DNA of 64,000 bases from Iris pallida. Taxonomy: Eukaryota; Streptophyta; Magnoliopsida; Asparagales; Iridaceae. The stretch covers positions 15,452,555 through 15,516,554 of the forward strand of contig JANAVB010031417.1 in the NCBI GenBank assembly GCA_029216955.1, in the 5' to 3' direction. Below are positions 35,433 to 48,240 of this stretch, piece after piece. A model generated the notes under the pieces. The model did not search any database. It was not told where the DNA came from and saw only the letters and a program-made list of their open reading frames with translations. A program made the translations under genes and the position numbers. Each line of letters begins with the position of its first letter. Position 1 is the first letter of the stretch.

Positions 35433-38051
35433 TTCCTTCCGTACAATGCTTCGAACGGGGCCATCTGAATGCTAGCCTGGTAGCTATTGTTATAGGAGAA
35501 CTCCACTAGATGAAGGTGATCCTCCCAAGATCCGCCAAAATCTAAGGTACACGCCCGTAGCATATCTTCTAACGTCTGAATGGTTCTTTCTGATTGCCCG
35601 TCGGTTTGTGGATAATAAGCAGTACTGAATCTTAACTTGGTTTCCAAACTTTGGTGTAAGCTCCGCCAAAAATGGAAAGTAAACCGCGTATCCCGATCTG
35701 ATACTATACTAACTGGAACACCGTGCTGCCTTACTATCTGCTTCATGTATATTTCTGCTAGCTGCTCAGTAGTCTGCCCAACTCGGAAGGAAAGGAAATG
35801 AGCGACCTTCGTGAGTCGATCTACTATTACCCAGACTGTATTCTTGCCAGCCGGGGATCTAGGTAAACCGGTCACAAAGTCCATCGTGATGTGCTCCCAT
35901 TTCCATTCTGGGATAGGAAGCGGCTGGAGCAATCCTGCTGGTCTCTGCTGTTCGACTTTCACCTGCTGACATACCAGACACTTGGATACAAATCTTGCTA
36001 TCTCTCTTTTCATGCCATTCCACCAAAAGAACTGCCTGATATCTCGATACATCTTCGTTCCTCCTGGATGAATGGAGTAAATAGAACTATGAGCTTCGGA
36101 CATAACTTCTTGCCGAAGGTCTCCACTCGGTACACAGAGTCTGTTTCCAAACCTGAGCGTACCATCTTCATGAATCACTAACTCCTTCCTACGGCCTGAT
36201 TCACACTTCGACCGCAACTTCTGAATCTGTGGATCTCCTGCTTGTGCTGCCCTTATCCTCTCTACTAAGGTTGACTGAATCTGTATACTGGTCATTCTTC
36301 CTATATCCCTTGGCAAAACTACTTCGATTCCCATACTCTGAAGGTCTTCTAAAATATGCTTCTGCGAGGTCAAGATAAAGGCACTGTTTCTCCTACTCAG
36401 TGCATCTGCAACTATATTCGCCTTGCCTGGATGATACTGAAGATCTAAATCAAAATCCTTCAGCAGTTCTAACCATCTTCTTTGCCTCATGTTCAAATCT
36501 TGCTGCGTGAACACGTATTTCAAACTCTTATGATCAGTATAGATCTCTACCCGATCCCCGTATAAATAATGCCTCCACAACTTTAGTGAAAACACCACAG
36601 CTGCTAACTCCAAATCGTGAGTCGGGTAATTCTTCTCATGGTCTCGAAGCTGCCGAGACGCATATGCTATCACCTTTCCATGCTGCATCAATACACATCC
36701 AAGACCCTTCCCAGATGCGTCACAATATACTGTAAAGCCTCCCGCTCCTACCGGAAGCGTCAAGATCGGGGCTGAGATCAACCACTTCTTCAATTCTTCA
36801 AATGATGCCTGACAGCTAGCTGACCAAACAAACTCTACATCCTTGTGTGTCAAACGCGTTAAGGGAGCAGAGATCTTGGCAAAGTCCGCCACGAACCTTC
36901 TGTAGTAACCAGCTAATCCCAAGAAACTTCGCACTTCTGCAATCGTTCTCGGGACTGGCCAATGCTCTACGGCCTCTATCTTCTTCGGATCTACTGACAC
37001 TCCTGCCCCAGAAATTACATGCCCCAGGAACGAAATGTGATCTAACCAGAATTCACACTTGTCGAGCTTCGCATAAAGTTGATGCTCCCTCAATGTCTGC
37101 AAGACAGTCCTAAGATGTTTCTCATGCTCCTCTTCACTGCTGGAATAGACAAGAATGTCATCTATGAACACCACCACAAATTTATCCAAGTACGGCAGAA
37201 AGATGCGGTTCATTAAATCCATGAATACTGCGGGGGCGTTGGTTAGTCCAAAGGGCATTACTAAAAACTCATAATGCCCATATCTAGATCTGAATGCTGT
37301 CTTCGGTATGTCTTGCTCCCGGACTCTTACTTGATAGTATTCCGACCGAAGATCGATCTTAGAAAAGACGCTGGCCTTGCTCAACTGGTCAAACAGGTCA
37401 TCAATCCTTGGTAGCGGGTACTTATTCTTCACTGTTACTGCATTCAGCTTGCGGTAGTCGATGCACATCCTCGTCGACCCATCCTTCTTGGGAACTAGAA
37501 TCACTGGCGCGGCCCAGGGCGATTTACTGTCTCGGATGAATCCCTTAGACTTCAACTCTTCTTCATGTTGATACAACTTATCCTGTTCTGACGGCGACAT
37601 TCTGTAAACTCTGTCTGCAATAGGCCTCGTTCCAGGGTTCAACTCAATGCTAAATTCTACCTCTCTGACTGGGGGTATCCCTGGGAGCTCATCAGGGAAG
37701 ACGTCGAGAAAATCTTCGACCACTCTCGGAATCTGTCCTGGCTCTGACACTGCTGCTGAGATGACGCCTCCGGCCTGATTCTTCAAGGTTCGAGTAAAAA
37801 TGAACTGCTCCATCCCAGGAACGCTGAATATGACCCTACCTCCTCTACAATCAATTACCGCATGACTGTCTCTCAACCAGTCCATGCCAAGAACAACATC
37901 AAAATTCCCCATAGGGAATTCAATCAATGATGCGGGCAATAAATGCCCACACACCTCTACCGGACATGAAAAGCGCACTCTGCTCACTTCTACGAGCCCA
38001 TTGCCGGTGAGTATATCCATCCTCTCCGGCAATGCCTCAAACACTAGTCCA
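35372..38051 (-). pseudogene. Element E pol: RT, RNase H and integrase core
   Basis: Reverse transcriptase text: [52 protein letters not shown] and the active site FIDD at 37157-37168. RNase [18 protein letters not shown] and [12 protein letters not shown]. Integrase: the H2C2 zinc finger ([17 protein letters not shown] to CLVCQQVK), the catalytic aspartates in [10 protein letters not shown] and VSDRDTRF, and the glutamate in [10 protein letters not shown]. The usual DLRSGYHQ motif reads DLRSEYYQ, two transition-type changes. The frame is lost near 35425 inside the RKCR motif, and it is cut on the 5' side by the MITE at 38052. Confidence 0.94.
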
Positions 38052-38242
38052 TAGGGGTGCAACTCGGGCGGGCTAAACCCGAACCCGATCGAATAAACCC
38101 GTTAATAGGTTGGATTAGGGTTAAAGATATTCGGGTTCGGGCTTGGGCTCGGGTTAAAATATTTGAACCCGATCAAAAATTGGGTTGGGCTTAGGTTCAT
38201 GTGTTGGGTAACCCGAAGAACCCGAAACCCGACAAACATATA

Positions 38243-38296
<54 letters not shown>

Positions 38297-38651
38297 TCAT
38301 ACTACTTAAATAAAAAGTTTAAACTATAATTTTTTTTCACTCGAACTCTTCAAATCCTTGTCCTAAATCTCATTTCAGTTTTATTTTATAATGATTGAGG
38401 CTTGATTGCTATTTCATTATGCATTTAATATTACTCTTGTTTAAAATTATTTCAAATATCATATTAGAGTCCGATAAACCCGATGGACCCGACCCAACCC
38501 GAGCCCAACCCGATCCTCCGGGCTTGGTCTTGGGCTTCATATGTTGAACCCGAAGTCGGGTCGGGCTTGGACTTGGGCTAGGCTTATGATCGATCGGGTT
38601 GGGCTCGGGTTGACCTCAAACCCGACCCAACCCGCCCGAGTTGCACCCCTA
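38052..38651. mobile_element. hAT-type MITE inside element E gag-pol
   Basis: 600 bp with perfect 21-bp terminal inverted repeats beginning TAGGGGTGCAACTCGGGCGG. The 8-bp duplication CTAGTCCA is perfect (38044-38051 and 38652-38659). Subterminal zones are packed with AACCCG / CGGGTT words, and the middle has an AT microsatellite (about 38248-38292). There is no transposase. It lies about 50 bp past the protease DSG motif. Element plus one TSD is 608 bp, and the gag and pol frames on either side agree once that length is discounted. Confidence 0.95.
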
Positions 38652-40029
38652 CTAGTCCAATCCGTGTAGCATATTGTGCAGAGATGAATGAATGAGTAGC
38701 GCCTGAATCAAATAATGCTACAGCGGGAAATGAGGTGACGAGAATTTTACCTGCCACCACGTCACTGGATGCTAGAGCCTCTCCCAAGGTTAATGTGAGA
38801 GCCTGGCCCCACGGAGCCCCTTGTTGCGGCCTTCCTCGACCATGCTGTTGCTGCCTCTGAGGGCCTTCGGCTTCCTGTGCCTGGTGGAACATCTGAGCCT
38901 GCGTTGGTAGAAGCTGGGCTAGGGGCCTTACTGCTAATACTGGCCCTCCACTCGGGGTTGCCACTGGAGCTGACAATGCTGGAAACTGCTGAGCTGGCCC
39001 TCCTGGCCTCTGCATCATAGGACAAGTAGAAATACGGTGGTCTGAACTACCACACCTCAAGCATAAGCCATTCGCTGACCGGCACACCTCCCTCGTGTGC
39101 CCTGCCTTCCCACAGAATGTACAGCCCTGGGGTGCTCCCTGACGCTGTTGCTGGTTCCTCGGCTGCTGATGCCGAACTGGCGCTGTATTAGTTGACACGG
39201 CCGTCCTCCGCGGCGCTCCCGCATCATGAATACGTACACCGGGTGCTGGTGCCGATGTTCGCTGCATTGCTCCTCCTCCAACCTGGGAATGAGATCTCTT
39301 CTGACCTCCTGTCCTCGATGCCAACCTCTGCTGGGTAAGCTCGTGCCTCCGGGCTGCCGTCAAGACAGCGTCAAACGTCTGGTAGTCGTGTCCTTCCACA
39401 AGCTGCAATAATTCCAAATAAAGTCCCTGCTGGAACCTCAGAGCTTTCTCTGGCTCCGTTGCCACCATTGATGGGACGAAACGGCATAATCTGCAGAACT
39501 CTGCTGCATACCCATCTACGGTCTTGCCTGCTTGCTTGAGATTGATGAACTTCTGCTGGAGCTCATATCGAGCTACTACGCCAAAATACTTGGCCTTGAA
39601 TCTGTCACTGAAGGTGGTCCAACGAACAGGGCGTCTTGTACCAACTTCTTCTGATGCCCACCAGTCGCGGGCAAGATCCTGAAGTACCAGTTTGACCTGA
39701 TCAACCTTCTCATCATCTGGAACCTTGGCTGCCACAAGAATGGCTTCGATGTCTTGAATCCACGCATCCGCAGTGATGGCATCCTCCGTGCCATCAAAAT
39801 ACCTCGGGTTCAAGCGACGAAACCTTCCTGATGCTCCCGAGTCAACCCCGACACTCCTCTCAAGAGCTAACTGAATTCCTTGGTTCAGCAACACGTTTTG
39901 CTCCTGCTGCCGAGTCTGTTGCTGTTGGTTAGTGACAAGAAACCCCCGGATGATCTCCAGGAGTGCTACGGCGTCTGGTACGGCCGTCGCTGCTGGTGCT
40001 GTAGGAGTTTCAATAACCTGCGGATGCAT
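38652..40029 (-). pseudogene. Element E gag and protease N-terminal part
   Basis: A Gln-rich N-terminus leads into a retrotransposon gag capsid domain (FSDRFKAKYFGVVARYELQQ, VDGYAAEFCRLCRFVPS). Two CCHC knuckles follow: CTFCGKAGHTREVC (39082-39123) and CLRCGSSDHRISTC (39022-39063). The protease begins with ALFDSGATHSF, catalytic DSG at 38701-38709. The ATG at 40029 is the first in frame; the frame stays open upstream to a stop near 40190 without another ATG, so initiation may differ (see findings). The MITE at 38052 truncates it. Confidence 0.9.
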
Positions 40030-40324
40030 TGCCTCTTGTTCCCTTTCTGCTCGTGCCTGCACTGGAGAAGGTTCTCTCCCCTGTTGCTGTCCAGTCGAGC
40101 CATGCTCTTGCTGCTCTTCCTCATGGGCCTCTCCCGCTACTGAGAATGAAGCACCCCTAAGGAGAAGAATATAAGATTATCAAGTCCGGACGAGGAAGAT
40201 TTCGAGGATGCAAGTCAGGTTAGGGATTAAGGCAAGGACAGAGAGTTCGAAATAGAATTTCAAGGGGAACAAGTTTTGATTGAGACTCCTAATAATTCGC
40301 AATACCCCACAAGTCTGAAAATCA

Positions 40325-40342
40325 GACCTGCATGGGCCACCA
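40325..40342 (-). other. Primer-binding site, tRNA-Ile type (element E)
   Basis: The minus strand reads TGGTGGCCCATGCAGGTC, 9 nt inside the 5' LTR edge. Its complement has the layout of a tRNA 3' end: T-stem CCTGC, acceptor ATGGGCC, discriminator A, then CCA. That fits plant tRNA-Ile(AAU), which starts GGCCCAT. Confidence 0.8.
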
Positions 40343-42091
40343 CTAAAACCTTGTCACGCCCCAGTACCGAAATACGGAGACGGACTAGGCCAGCTACACC
40401 ATATGAGGTACGTAACGTCATACGGCGATCGTGGCTGTCGAGAGACTAGGGGTACATGCTACAATCAAGTCTCCTATGGTCCCACAGAGTTCTACGTCTC
40501 AATCAATCAAATCACATCAGCAAATAGATGACCATTAAAGATAAAGCTGTAAGGCATCCCCGACGCTGTATCAAAATGATCATGAGAGACTAGCTTCATA
40601 ATTTAGCTATCTCGGAGAGTCAGGAGTACAAAATTATACACAGCTGCAGTCTGTTTAATTACAATTATGTACTGACACAAAATATCGAGTAATTCGGCTA
40701 ACAGGTGCCGGTGGCTAAACGCCGCAAAAGTATAAGCAGGAGTGGTGGAGAAGAAACCCACTCGAGTCCCCGAACTGCCATGCTCCTAGTATGCACCATG
40801 GATGTCAGGAAGGAAGATCGTGTCCTCAGGCTCTGCTACGCAATCTGGCCAAACAAAACCAGCGGGGTCAGCTCCGAATAGCAAGTACCGCCAAAGGGGC
40901 ACAAGAGATAAGACTAAAAACCCAGTTAATAGAATAATTGATAATAGTAATACTTATGCTACCATTATAGGGTAACGCCACATCCTCGAACCCATATGGC
41001 ACCCTTACAACCAAACAAGGACAAAAGGTGCCGCATGGAGTCGGGACGCGTCGTACTCTATAACTTTCGCATAAGTTAAAGGGTATAAACAATAAAATCT
41101 CCTGATCGTGACTTCGGTCGATAGCCTATCGCAGCACAATAACCAACCCAACAATCAAACAAGAACATGGGTTGGATCATGTACCATGATAGACCATGTT
41201 CCTCAGTCATTCACAGAAGTAGCACTTCACAACCAGAATAAGTCTTCCGTTCATAACTTCGGTCCACAGCCTATCATAGTACGATAACCAACCCAACAAT
41301 CAAACAAGAACATGGGTTGGATCACGTACCATGACAGTCCGCTTCCCTCAGTTACTCACGGAAGGTAATAGGATACAAGCAAGTCATTTTCACGGCCAAT
41401 CAAGTCTACGAGTTTCTAGTGGGACGAGGTTATCCTCGCATCATGTTATCAGAAAATCCTCAGATCGTATCCTTCCAGCAAGGCTAGCCAACCCAGGGGT
41501 TCGCGTAGATAGGTATGATTGAGCACAGGTCCCTCGTAAGGCCACCTTGCTAAAATATATAATATATAGCAGGAATTAATCGGATACAGTCATCCACTCG
41601 TTGCAGATGACACAGTATCCGTGGAGACCAGCCGGCGCGTCAAGACAGTATCTCAAGGCGGCTGGTGTAACACGATCTCGGGATTTTGCCCTCCCCATGC
41701 ATCTAGTATATTTAGTTGCCTAATTTAACCCTAGGTGAAATCTTGGACCTTCATGCTGTGGCCTGCATGATTATCCCCCTAAAGTCGTACTTTAGTACGA
41801 GTACCCCAAAGAGGATTCATGTCAATCGGTATGTCAACATGTTCTACCCTCCTTAGTGTAATGCATCATTACAAATACGCCACGTGGAGTTACGAGTCTT
41901 TTGTCGAGCATGAACAAGAAATGGGACATTCAAGTACATGTATCAGGTAGGAGCACTTTGTTCTCCGGGGTCACATTAGTGCTCATATCATGCACGGGAC
42001 AAAAGGCGTAAGGATATAAAATGGGCATATAATATATATATATATAATAATAACAATAATAACAGGATAACAATATAGGGCACAAAAGTCC

Positions 42092-42651
42092 ATGCGGCTC
42101 AAAGGGAGTGAGTCCATGCGGCCGGGTCAATACTGGTTCATGCGGCTGGGACTACATGCTTATGCGGCTCAAAGAGCCCCAAGGCGCATGCGGCTGGAGA
42201 GGCGGGTTTATGCGGACGAAGGGGTGTCAGCGTATGCGGCTGCGAAGGGAGCAATCGCCAGGCGGCCGGGGTTCAACAGTATATGCGACTACGATCAGAC
42301 GAAGTCCTATGCGGCTGAGCATGGGCGATACTTATGCGGCTGGATGATGGATGAGCTTTATGCGGCCCAAAACAGCAGCGCATATGCGGCTAGGTGCAAC
42401 AGAACTCATGCGGCTGCGAAGCTAGCCGCATGAAGTCCATGTAACTCAAGATAACAGGGGCTCGTGCGGCTGAGTCTGAACAAGGCTATGCGGCTCAATT
42501 ACTTGCCGCATGAAGATTCTTGCGGTCAAGTACTCAAGTAAGTCTGATGCGGCTAGGAAAGACTTTCCATGCGGCTGAACTCGAACGAGTCTCATGCGGC
42601 TGGAAAGGCCATGCGGCCAGAGACTTGTCGCATGAAGACTCATGCGGTCAA
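42092..42651. repeat. ATGCGGC array in element E 5' LTR
   Basis: Second copy of the array at 33433-33992, differing by a few bases and repeating the same order of spacers. Confidence 0.85.
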
Positions 42652-43070
42652 GTACTGCTCTTCTTCTCCACCTGTCCGAGAAGAGGAGCCAAGCAACCAT
42701 GGCTTCCAAGCTACACAAAACCTTCATCCGGAGCCCAAATCAGAACTACCTTAGGTCAAAATGGGGTAGAATAAAATTCTCTACAACATGGAACCATCAA
42801 AACTTAAAAATAATAAAGTTTGCTAGATCAAAACCAAGAAAATCCGAAAATGGTTAAAACCTAGATCTACAAAGATTAAATTTTCAAAATGGAAAACTTC
42901 AAGTTCTAAACTAGTATAGAATAAGGAGAAGAACATATTTTGACAAATAATTTGTAAGAAAACATCAACAACATTTATGGATCCATCTCTTGAGCAAGTT
43001 GGTACTTGCCTTGGTTGGTGGAGGAAAGTAAATGAGAGAAAATAAATGAGAGGAGAGAGAATGAGTTGAG

Positions 43071-43082
43071 TTATTATATAGA
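43071..43082 (-). promoter_or_regulatory. TATA box, element E 5' LTR
   Basis: TCTATATAATAA on the minus strand, about 250 bp inside the LTR start, followed by a CT-rich leader. Likely the active promoter of element E. Confidence 0.55.
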
Positions 43083-44027
43083 ATCTTGGACCCATGGGTT
43101 CATGATGAACCAAAGGGTTCATGATGAACCATTGGTGAACCAAGAATGGGTTACCCAAATGAGCCAAAACTGTAGGCCCAAATGCAGAAAATAAATTAGG
43201 AAATAATATTTTGTCAAATATTTTTGGAAAATACATGAAGAAATACAGCATAATAAATATAGTATAAATACAAGGTAAATACAATTTATCGGTTTACGTA
43301 TTAAAATACGTATTCCAGGATCGGGGAGTGACAACAACCCTTAAACCAAATAAGGACCGGGGTTATAACCCTTCGCCTGAACAGAACTGGACCCCCGATC
43401 GTTATTGTTAAGACAAGCATCAATAATCATGTCATGTCACAATCTTACACAGGATCAAGATAAGACTAAGCTGGAATAAACTCCATCCAATCAATCATGG
43501 CCAATCAAGAGTACGGCTTGATACTTTTAACTAACTAGGGTTATCACAGGCCTAGTTACTAGCAAGATGCAATGAGATTATCCCAACAGCCACAATCCCT
43601 GCAGATCATCCAGGTTATCCGGGTCGAATGTCTGTTTATGAAGAATTCAACACGTAACTGTGTGCTGGAAATGTGCCCTACTCGTCGGTAGGCTACAAGT
43701 CCACTTAATGCGCCCAGATAACGAGATTGCTTGTAGCTGGAAATCTCTTCATGTCTACTGAATTATTCTAATTTATTAGCCTTAGTCAATTACTGTAGGT
43801 ATCCCTGACCGTGGTACTCAGGGATCCCTATCCTAGACATGATGCAAGACAGTACCAGTTTATTTGTACAAACACAATCGCCTACGGTGACCAGGTCATT
43901 CCTACTTGTCATGTCAGGCTAGCTGTCGTAACAGCATGTCAAAGTTGTCATGTAGGTTACTTATCAAGAGTGTGCCACGACGGGCCACTATCATGTCGTG
44001 TTCCAAAATATAACCCTGCTATGAGGG

Positions 44028-44221
44028 TTGCCACAAAAGACTGGCCGTATGGGGTTGCCGCAAAAGCTGGCCGCATGAGTTGCCGCATAAAGCTGGCCGC
44101 ATGAGTTGTCGTAAAAGACTGGCCGCATGAGTTGCCGTAAAAGCTGGCCGCATGAGTTGCCACATAAAGCTGGCCGCATGAGTTGCCGCAAAAGCTGGCC
44201 GCATGAGTTTTCGCAAAAGCT
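44028..44221. repeat. ~25-bp tandem repeat with GCCGCAT in solo LTR D
   Basis: Eight units of the type GCTGGCCGCATGAGTTGCCG, each followed by TAAA or CAAA. The core GCCGCAT is the reverse complement of the ATGCGGC core in element E. Confidence 0.85.
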
Positions 44222-44832
44222 GTTCTTCTTCAATAAAGAAGAATCATGGAAACCATGGCTTCAAAGCTCCATTAATCCTTCATTTAAAGTCAAAATCATG
44301 ACTTTCATAGGTCAAAATGGGGTAGAACGAAATTCTCTACAGCATGGAACCATCAAAACTTGGAAATAATAATGTTAAGTAGATCAAAACCCAAAAAATC
44401 TGAAAATACTATAGACTTAGATCTACACAATTTGAGCCATGGAAATTAGAAATACTAAGTACTAAAGTGTGTTAGAATCTCGAGAGGAAGAGAATGGAAC
44501 AATAAAAACAAAGTTCCTCCATGAAGCAAGCTACACTTGCCTAAGCTCTCTCTCTCCCTCCCTCCTGGTGGTTGAAAAAGTAATGGTGGAGAAGAAGAAG
44601 TAAATGAAGAGAGAGAATGAGGGAATGGGTAATAAAGGATGATGGTGGTGGTAGGTAGGGGTTCTCCTCCTTGGTTCATGATGAACCAAGGCAACCCAAG
44701 CCTAGCCGAACCAACCCAAAATAAACCTAGCCATGAAATGCCAAGATAAGCCAAGCAAGAAATCATGTAATACAAGAAAATACGTACACGTATTCCAAAA
44801 TACGTAATATAAACTATAGGCATTACACACAT

Positions 44833-45095
44833 ACACCTACCTATCACTAAATTTGAGAACATTAACACATATTCTTTCACACACATGCCAAACACACACA
44901 CACACACTCACTCACTTGTTTACTTCTCCTTCTCTATATATATGTATGTGCCTATATATATAGCTTTCCTATATATATATCTATGTATATGAATATATGA
45001 ATGTGAATAATATATATACATTATATGACTAAGTTTGTGTGCCTTGTTAGCTTATGATTTAGTTTTGTGCTTGGTTTAGCAAGTGACTTAGGCTA
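44833..45095 (+). repeat. Element A 5' LTR, segment 3
   Basis: It joins segment 2 after solo LTR D is removed and ends at TTAGGCTA, the target site of element G. It is rich in CA and TATG repeats. Confidence 0.75.
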
Positions 45096-47045
45096 TGTCA
45101 CGATCCGCTACCCAATTTGTTGGGCCAGGCCGAGTCATGCCCAGCCTACGTTAAGATAAAACGTAGTAAGCTGTTCTAAAGACAACATGATAAGACTAAA
45201 TGTACTAACAGTTCTATAAGTGAAGAAGAATCATAAATGCTCCAAACACAAAAGTCATCGTATATAGTAAACGTCCAAGTACAAGTAAACTGAAATGTAA
45301 AACTGGATACATGTCCAGTTACAAAATGATATAGTCTAATACATGTCTACTCTCAAAAGTCTAAGTAAACAAAAGACAACTAGGCGAGGTTCCCCGCAGG
45401 AACATCCTCGTAAAGCAGAGCCGGGTCCTCGGCAGTAATCCCATAATATGTGTCGCAGAGTAACTCCTCCTCAGTAAGGACACCTACAACGTTATCCTGT
45501 CAGGACGGAAGCAAGTACTAAATCTAGCAAACTAGCATATGAAACATGAAAATGAACATGAGAGGAATAACTGGAAAGCATGGCATCACATAGTCTATCA
45601 TGGCAAGGACACATATGTCATAGAGACAGATGTATATGTAATGTTTAAAACTGTAGCTGGTACGTGATCGGTCAATAGATGTACAATGTACTGAGGCACA
45701 ATGTAAATAAAATGTACATACGTACAAGTAAAAATAAGCGATAGATGTACATACATACAAATACAGCTGGTGCGCCTACGATAAGGTATACATAAAATGT
45801 CAACCTTGCTCGATACGTACGTACGAGTAAGGGGGCATGATCACGTACGCTACTAACAGTTTCCCCATAACCCATATTCTAATCATGTGAGAGATACATC
45901 AAGACTGTTCTAAGCATGGTAGTAACTGAAAGTACAACATGTAGAGATCTAACTTGCTACCCCAAGGATCAGCATTTAACATGGTGGGGTTTGCAGTTCA
46001 TTTATGTGACAATATGTAAAGTTCGTAGAAAGTACTTGCCTCTAGCAAAGCAAAACAAAACAAGCTGCGATAACAATGCTATGGATGTCCGGTAACTCAT
46101 CGCTGTAGAAGTAAATACAATAACTTAGTTTTTACACTAAGCTAAAATACTAGGACACTAATTTGGTGAAATACGACTTGTGATTGGGCACCTAGCCAAA
46201 ATAATGACTTTGGCATAGGAGACCAATGTGGGGTGACACACTATGTTAACTTTCTAGGGTCTTTACACTAGTGAGGGATGGGGTTCAACACGACTAAAAC
46301 TCCAAATAACACAAAAAGCTACAAGTCGTAATTAATCAATAAATAAATCAAAAGATCATTGTGTTCTAACAATTTTAGAGATAGACAAAAAGCCTAGTTT
46401 TTCTTAAAGTAAAGTATCAAGGTGATCCTTGTTAATCATAGAAATTTATTATAATTTTCTGGAATTTATTAACCAGTACAAATATTTTATAAAAATCGGT
46501 TTTCCTAAGTATATAGAAAATGAGTTTTGGTTTCATATGCCATACTAGTGGCAAAACAGTAAATTAAATACTACAAAAATTATAATAAATTAGCTAACTT
46601 AACATAGTATATAAATACTATTTTTCTATAATTTTAGCAGTACTTTAAATATTTTTAGAAAATCAAAAACAATATTGCACACAATAATTAATTATCTGCG
46701 TATTTTGTCCATGTATATAATTTGAAGCAAAGTTCAAATACAGGACCCACGGCCATGAATCAAGTCCAATATGACTTGTACAGGTCTTGAATGTGTGAAA
46801 ACACATTTGAGCCCAAATACCCATGCTAGACTTGGACACCAAATGGTTGCAGTAATTTAAATATACAGAAAATACTAAGTGGTAGAAATGCAAAATAAAT
46901 ATTAATATTTTAATAAGGTAAAATTTTACATAGTAACTATAAAAGTATGAATATTATCTTATAAAGATAATTTATACTAAGCTAAGTAAAATACATATAT
47001 AAGATAATATATATATATACATTAATATAGGGATATTTACATAAT

Positions 47046-47574
<529 letters not shown>

Positions 47575-47654
47575 TATATATAAAAGAAAAAGGAAAAGAA
47601 AAAGAAAAGGAAAAAGACAGCAGTGGCAGGGTTCGAACCCAGGCCAACTGAGCG

Positions 47655-47687
<33 letters not shown>

Positions 47688-48195
47688 GGGGGGTTAGGTC
47701 GAGTCGGGCTGGCCAGGGGGTCAGCCCGTTGGCTTTGTTAAGGGTTAGGATTTTAATTCATTTATTTAGGTTAGATTAGCATTTATATATATAAAAAAAA
47801 AACTGTCCTGTGTCCTGACAGTTAAGGACACAGGATTTCTCGTGTCCTCGCTTAGCACGACACGTACGAGCACAGTCTCGTGTGTCCGAGCACAGCACTG
47901 AGCTCGTCGTGTCCTGGCGAGTCTCGTGCGTGAAGACGAGACACGCACGACACGACTCTGATCGGCTACTCACGTGTCCGGTGCTTGGGGGGGTTTTCGA
48001 GAGCTCTGGATGGCGGAGGTGTGGTCGGGACGGCGGCGCTCCGGTAGCGATCGATTCGTCTCGTCGGGGCGAAGCTGCGGGTGGTGGTGGTGGTCGATGA
48101 GGGTGTCGGAATTGTGAGATCGAGACTTCGTCGGGGTTAGGGTTCCGACGAAGTGTTTTGGGGAAGAAGGGGGGTCGTCGGTGGCTGTGGAGAGA

Positions 48196-48240
48196 ATTTA
48201 GGGTTAGGGTTTAGGTCAGGGGAGAGTGGGGGTTTAAATA
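48196..48240 (-). promoter_or_regulatory. TATA box and telo-box, element G 3' LTR
   Basis: On the minus strand TATTTAAACC (48231-48240) is followed about 20 bp later by CCTAAACCCTAACCCTAAAT (48196-48215). AAACCCTAA is the telo-box of plant ribosomal-protein and translation-factor genes, usually near the transcription start. Confidence 0.6.

Larger units (their letters stand above)
31692..43333 (-). mobile_element. Element E: Tekay-type chromovirus (Ty3/gypsy), young but defective
   Basis: Near-identical LTRs (2962 and 2982 bp) flank gag-pol on the minus strand in gypsy order: gag, protease, RT, RNase H, integrase. A chromodomain-like tail ends YPHLFD. The TSD is ACAAC (31687-31691 and 43334-43338). 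The insertion split a hairpin in solo LTR D. The copy is inactive because of a 600-bp hAT MITE and one frameshift. High LTR identity points to recent insertion. Confidence 0.95.
40352..43333 (-). repeat. Element E 5' LTR
   Basis: 2982 bp, almost identical to the 3' LTR. It carries an extra ~21 bp near 43119-43139 (a short GATGAACC duplication). The same hairpins, ATGCGGC array (42092-42651) and TATA box are present. Confidence 0.94.
30728..44827 (-). mobile_element. Solo LTR D (gypsy), containing element E
   Basis: It starts TGTAACGCCCCAGAACC and ends GGCATTACA. The 5-bp duplication CACAT flanks it (30723-30727 and 44828-44832). Without element E it is about 2.45 kb (30728-31691 joined to 43339-44827). 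No interior sequence of its own family is present, so it is a solo LTR. Its first ~110 bp and its later block near 44220-44440 resemble the LTR of element E. Confidence 0.88.
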
